10,976 bases of DNA from the NCBI GenBank assembly GCA_036939755.1, contig JALLAZ010000970.1, positions 1 through 10,976 of the forward strand. Reading direction: 5' to 3'. The stretch comes from Stephanodiscus triporus (lineage: Eukaryota > Bacillariophyta > Thalassiosirophyceae > Thalassiosirales > Thalassiosiraceae). Made by a program: the position numbers and the translations under genes. Below the pieces are notes generated by a model, which was not told where the DNA came from, did not search any database, and saw nothing but the letters and a program-made list of their open reading frames with translations. Below, one piece after another: positions 8,340-10,976 of this stretch (the stretch's first letter is position 1; the number at the start of each line of letters is the position of its first letter).

Positions 8340-9644
8340 ATGAGAGCCGCCTTCGGCCCGCCGCGTGCCATCATGTTCAACGGGCTTCTATTACACGAAT
8401 CGCCGCCGCCGTCGTCGGCGGCGCCATCATTCATTCAACGCGTGCCATCGACGTCCGCCCTCGCGATGTCGACCGCACCGGCCGCCGAATATTCCGTCAT
8501 CCTGGGGGGCGACTACGCCGGACTGCACGCCACGTTCTCGTCGAAGTGCCCGGGGGGACTCGTGCCCGTGCCGGAACGACTGGTCCCTCGCGCCATGTTG
8601 GAGTGGGGCGACATACCGTCGTGCCTCGAGGCGCTGACGTCCGAGGATTGGACGGTCGCCGACACCAACGACGAAAACGGGGGGGGGGGAGTATCTGTCC
8701 CGAGGATGTTCCGGACGGTCGTCACGGTCCTTCCCGAGGTGGGCTGCGGAATTGACAATCTGGAGGTGACGAGGAGGTCGGAGGATGTCGCATCCCACGC
8801 CCTTCGTCGTTTTGAGAGCTGGGGATCGGCGCGCGATGATATTCGCGGTCGTGCGGAACGACGGGAGGTCGCCGTCCTCGATCGCGGGAGCGGTACTGCC
8901 CTGGAGATTGAGACCGTATTCCAGGTGGATTCGGATGCGGCCGATGATGACGACGACGAGGAGGACGGCAGGACGACGACGAGATCTCGTCGGATACGCG
9001 TATCCCTTTCGTTGGACATTCCCAGACGGACGGAGGCGGTGGCGGAGGAGGAAGAGGAGCGCGATATCGCACTGTCGAACCTCATCGACCTTCGGGTGGA
9101 GCGTCGAGTCTCACCCCACTCCACTCGGGGGACAGCGTGGACGGGCCCGGCGTACGATTCGGGGGGGTTGGACGCGCGTACGGTCACGAGAACGATCGGG
9201 AGGAGTATTGTTTACGGGGACGCGTTCGCGGTGAAGAAAAGGAAGGGAGGCGATGAGGATCCATGGACGTTGGACGGAGCGACGGACCCCCTCGGGGGAT
9301 CGTGGACGCGTACATTGATCTTCCCCGCGAGAAGAGACGACGATGACGTGAAGGCAATCGGAGTGCTGAGGGCCGACGCCGATTTCGCGCCAGGGGAAAC
9401 CCCGTCCGTCGTCGCGCTGCGCCTTCCGCAGAATATCATGCTCAGATACGGTCGGGGTGTATCGCCCGGTCGGGCCTGGGAGATCGAGATTTCTCATCTC
9501 AGCACAATCATCGGAGATGGCGAATCTCGCGTGCAGCGTAGGGTGGTATTGCGATCGTTCGATGAGAAAAGATCGCAACGGATGGAGGGAGAAAGTGATG
9601 GTTTGGGAGATATCTACTATTGGGTTGAAGATAAGGTATCTTGA
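8340..9644 (+). CDS. Conserved-looking protein of unknown function, 434 aa
   Basis: Single-exon frame with GC-rich codon use. I chose ATG 8340 because it is the first in-frame ATG and has A at -3; the upstream open frame would need a non-ATG start. I do not recognise the family with certainty. The N-terminus (1-48) is Ala/Ser/Pro-rich and could be an organelle transit peptide. A block around 51-104 follows (YSVILGGDYAGLHATFSS, then GLVPVPERL and LEWGDIP). An acidic insert (DDDDDEEDG, about 202-210) and an EEEEEE run (235-240) interrupt it. The C-terminal part alternates hydrophobic and polar residues as beta strands do (LRLPQNIMLRYG, WEIEISHL, RRVVLRSF), which suggests a beta-barrel or calycin-like domain of the kind seen in DUF3598/CpcS-type proteins; that is only a guess from pattern. 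A ten-G run at 8681-8690 codes GGGG and is a frameshift-prone site. It is convergent with the next gene. Confidence 0.7.
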   Translation: MRAAFGPPRAIMFNGLLLHESPPPSSAAPSFIQRVPSTSALAMSTAPAAEYSVILGGDYAGLHATFSSKCPGGLVPVPERLVPRAMLEWGDIPSCLEALTSEDWTVADTNDENGGGGVSVPRMFRTVVTVLPEVGCGIDNLEVTRRSEDVASHALRRFESWGSARDDIRGRAERREVAVLDRGSGTALEIETVFQVDSDAADDDDDEEDGRTTTRSRRIRVSLSLDIPRRTEAVAEEEEERDIALSNLIDLRVERRVSPHSTRGTAWTGPAYDSGGLDARTVTRTIGRSIVYGDAFAVKKRKGGDEDPWTLDGATDPLGGSWTRTLIFPARRDDDDVKAIGVLRADADFAPGETPSVVALRLPQNIMLRYGRGVSPGRAWEIEISHLSTIIGDGESRVQRRVVLRSFDEKRSQRMEGESDGLGDIYYWVEDKVS

Positions 9645-9749
9645 TTTCAGCAGTGACATGGGAGCACATGGTAAATGACTTTTACCGCCGAAAAGATGTA
9701 CTACATTTATTCCCTTGGACACAGTAATTGCAATAATATCGCAGTTATT
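9645..9749. terminator. Short convergent intergenic region (shared 3' ends)
   Basis: Only 105 bp separate the stop codons of two converging genes, so both polyadenylation regions must lie here or overlap. GGTAAA-TGACT-TTTACC at 9670-9686 can form a small hairpin (6-bp stem). The remainder is AT-rich. Evidence for a specific signal is weak. Confidence 0.3.
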
Positions 9750-10880
9750 TCAGCAAGCAACCCTCACCAGCGTCAACTCCGAACACCATGGACAGCTTGG
9801 ATTGTCATCCCTATGCACCGTGACTAGTCCCATTTTCAACAATCTACCCTGCAGTCTAACCAAATCTTCCGCGGAGCCCATCGTTCTGTCGTGAATCACA
9901 CCCCTCGTGCCTTTCTCCCCCCATGTGTAGTGCACCTCGACGAGGACTTGCATAGGCATGGTCGCGTTCGTGTATTCGATGTCGAATACCGGCCATTCCC
10001 ATCCCTCGATGTCCAACTTTAGCAGGTCGATCCTATCGTGGCCAAGGTGCCGCTGGATCTCTTCCAACGTCCACGTATCACCGCATAACTTTCTTGGACC
10101 GTCACATCTCGGACTGTCGTTTCCGATCCCCTTCATTCGTTTGGCGCCAAGACAAATGTGATGAAAGCTAAGACGATTACTCTCATCATGCGGCAAAGTG
10201 AACCGACTCTGCGGTCCGGTGCAATCGAAGGTATGGATGTGACAATTCGTCCTTCTCAGTAGATCCTCCTCAAATTGCCACTCATTATTCCCCCCGATCG
10301 AATAAACGACGCATTCCTTTCCTCCCCCTCCTCCGCCCAGTCGACTCAAGCCGCAGACGTATTTGCTCTTATCCCCCGAACACGCTCCCCCAACGCACTG
10401 CACGTCCTCGCACGTGGCCATGACCTCGAACGGGAAGAATCGACCGTGTCCCCCCCGCTCGTAGGATTTTCGTCGCGCGATGTCGTAGTACGCGACTTGA
10501 TGATCGAGCCAATCCTGGGCGGTCTCCATAACTACGTCGAACGTTTCCTTGATCGATCCCTCGTAGGGATTCGTGGCACATTTCGGATAATCGATTTTTT
10601 GAGACGATGCGACGATGGCGACAGGAGGGGGAGGAGTTCGCGTGCCAACAGTACGCGTCTCCTCGATTTTTTCCGGATCCTCATGGACATGAGCAGCGGG
10701 GGCAGTCGGGACGTCGTTCTCGTGTACTGTGACCGGATCGAAGTACATACTAGTGCCGTGGAGGTTATTCAAAAGAAATATCATGGCCACTATTACCACG
10801 AGAATCATCTGTGTTGAATAATTTGGTGGCGCCGTCGACGAGGAGCCTTTTCGATGAGAAGGTAGGTAGAGGAGGGTCAT
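9750..10880 (-). CDS. Type II membrane FkbM/METTL24-like methyltransferase, 376 aa
   Basis: The N-terminus has a short cytosolic tail (1-24), one membrane span (about 25-40, MILVVIVAMIFLLNN) and then a Pro/Glu-rich stalk, so the catalytic part should lie in the secretory lumen. The domain spans about 104-376. A motif-I-like strand reads VVYSIGGNNEWQFEEDL (about 191-207), followed by HIHTFDCTGP (about 214-223), LLKLDIEGWEWPVF (286-299) and a strand ending LVEVHY (313-318). These blocks resemble the Methyltransf_22 (METTL24-like) and FkbM families, SAM-dependent methyltransferases; the substrate is unknown. Several Cys residues (for example in CEDVQCVGGAC, 157-167, and CPWC, 363-366) suit disulfides in the lumen. 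ATG 10880 is preceded by an out-of-frame ATG at 10887, a possible uORF. No intron is needed. Length is close to that of METTL24-type proteins. Confidence 0.8.
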   Translation of the reverse strand: MTLLYLPSHRKGSSSTAPPNYSTQMILVVIVAMIFLLNNLHGTSMYFDPVTVHENDVPTAPAAHVHEDPEKIEETRTVGTRTPPPPVAIVASSQKIDYPKCATNPYEGSIKETFDVVMETAQDWLDHQVAYYDIARRKSYERGGHGRFFPFEVMATCEDVQCVGGACSGDKSKYVCGLSRLGGGGGGKECVVYSIGGNNEWQFEEDLLRRTNCHIHTFDCTGPQSRFTLPHDESNRLSFHHICLGAKRMKGIGNDSPRCDGPRKLCGDTWTLEEIQRHLGHDRIDLLKLDIEGWEWPVFDIEYTNATMPMQVLVEVHYTWGEKGTRGVIHDRTMGSAEDLVRLQGRLLKMGLVTVHRDDNPSCPWCSELTLVRVAC

Positions 10881-10976
10881 GGTCCATGGTCAACTTCAAC
10901 AATTTTTGCACACTCTCTTCCTACTGTACGTTTGGCGTAAATTTACCATCGGGTCCCTGAAAATCGAGAATTTCGC
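10881..10976 (-). promoter_or_regulatory. 5' flank of the methyltransferase gene with a shared repeat motif
   Basis: About 38 bases (10930-10967) resemble the left end of the 967-bp inverted-repeat element (2283-2320), including identical TCGGGTCCCT and AATTTAC cores. It may be a transposon end cut by the window border, or a promoter motif 50 to 90 bp upstream of the ATG. Confidence 0.35.

Noticed and set aside
8513..9187. Long open frame antisense to the 434-aa gene
   Set aside because: Arg/Ser-rich shadow produced by GC-rich codon use of the real gene; its sequence mirrors the sense codons.

Overview
The window looks like nuclear DNA of a diatom or a close stramenopile relative. The evidence is short spliceosomal introns (69 to 185 nt) with GTAAG-type donors, ordinary ATG contexts, a glutamine-rich PHD-type nuclear protein, a type II membrane FkbM-like methyltransferase and PIF/Harbinger-like transposon remains. 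No rRNA, tRNA, CRISPR array or bacterial-style operon was recognised. The organism call is an inference from gene style, not from a marker gene.

Bases 1 to about 4100 are a transposon graveyard, AT-leaning and full of broken reading frames. A degenerate DDE (PIF/Harbinger or IS5-like) transposase runs rightward (about 1152-2031). A second broken, spliced gene of unknown function runs leftward from almost the same point (about 1201 down to 137), so together they look like one dead two-gene element. Next comes a 967-bp segment (2269-3235) bounded by an inverted repeat, probably a non-autonomous element. After it lie a frame-broken coding fragment (3578-3842) and a diverged 33-bp direct repeat.

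Bases 4103-7204 hold one well-supported leftward gene of three exons (943 aa). It has an N-terminal Gln-rich coiled coil, a basic middle, a PHD-like Cys/His cluster and a C-terminal C-x2-C-x4-C-x10-C-x3-C cluster, and is probably chromatin-associated. Its first exon encodes only 37 aa and lies behind a 185-nt intron.

Bases 7205-8339 form the divergent intergenic region between that gene and the next. It contains a previously unannotated MITE-like inverted-repeat structure (7723-8092) with 11-bp telomere-like tandem units facing each other.

Bases 8340-10976 are visibly more GC-rich and hold two convergent genes about 105 bp apart: a rightward 434-aa conserved-looking protein of unknown function (8340-9644) and a leftward 376-aa membrane-anchored methyltransferase-like protein (9750-10880). 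Nothing shows that the three intact genes share a pathway. The strongest second-look items are the two-gene transposon with its unknown partner gene, the two inverted-repeat elements, and a roughly 38-bp motif shared by the 967-bp element and the last bases of the window.
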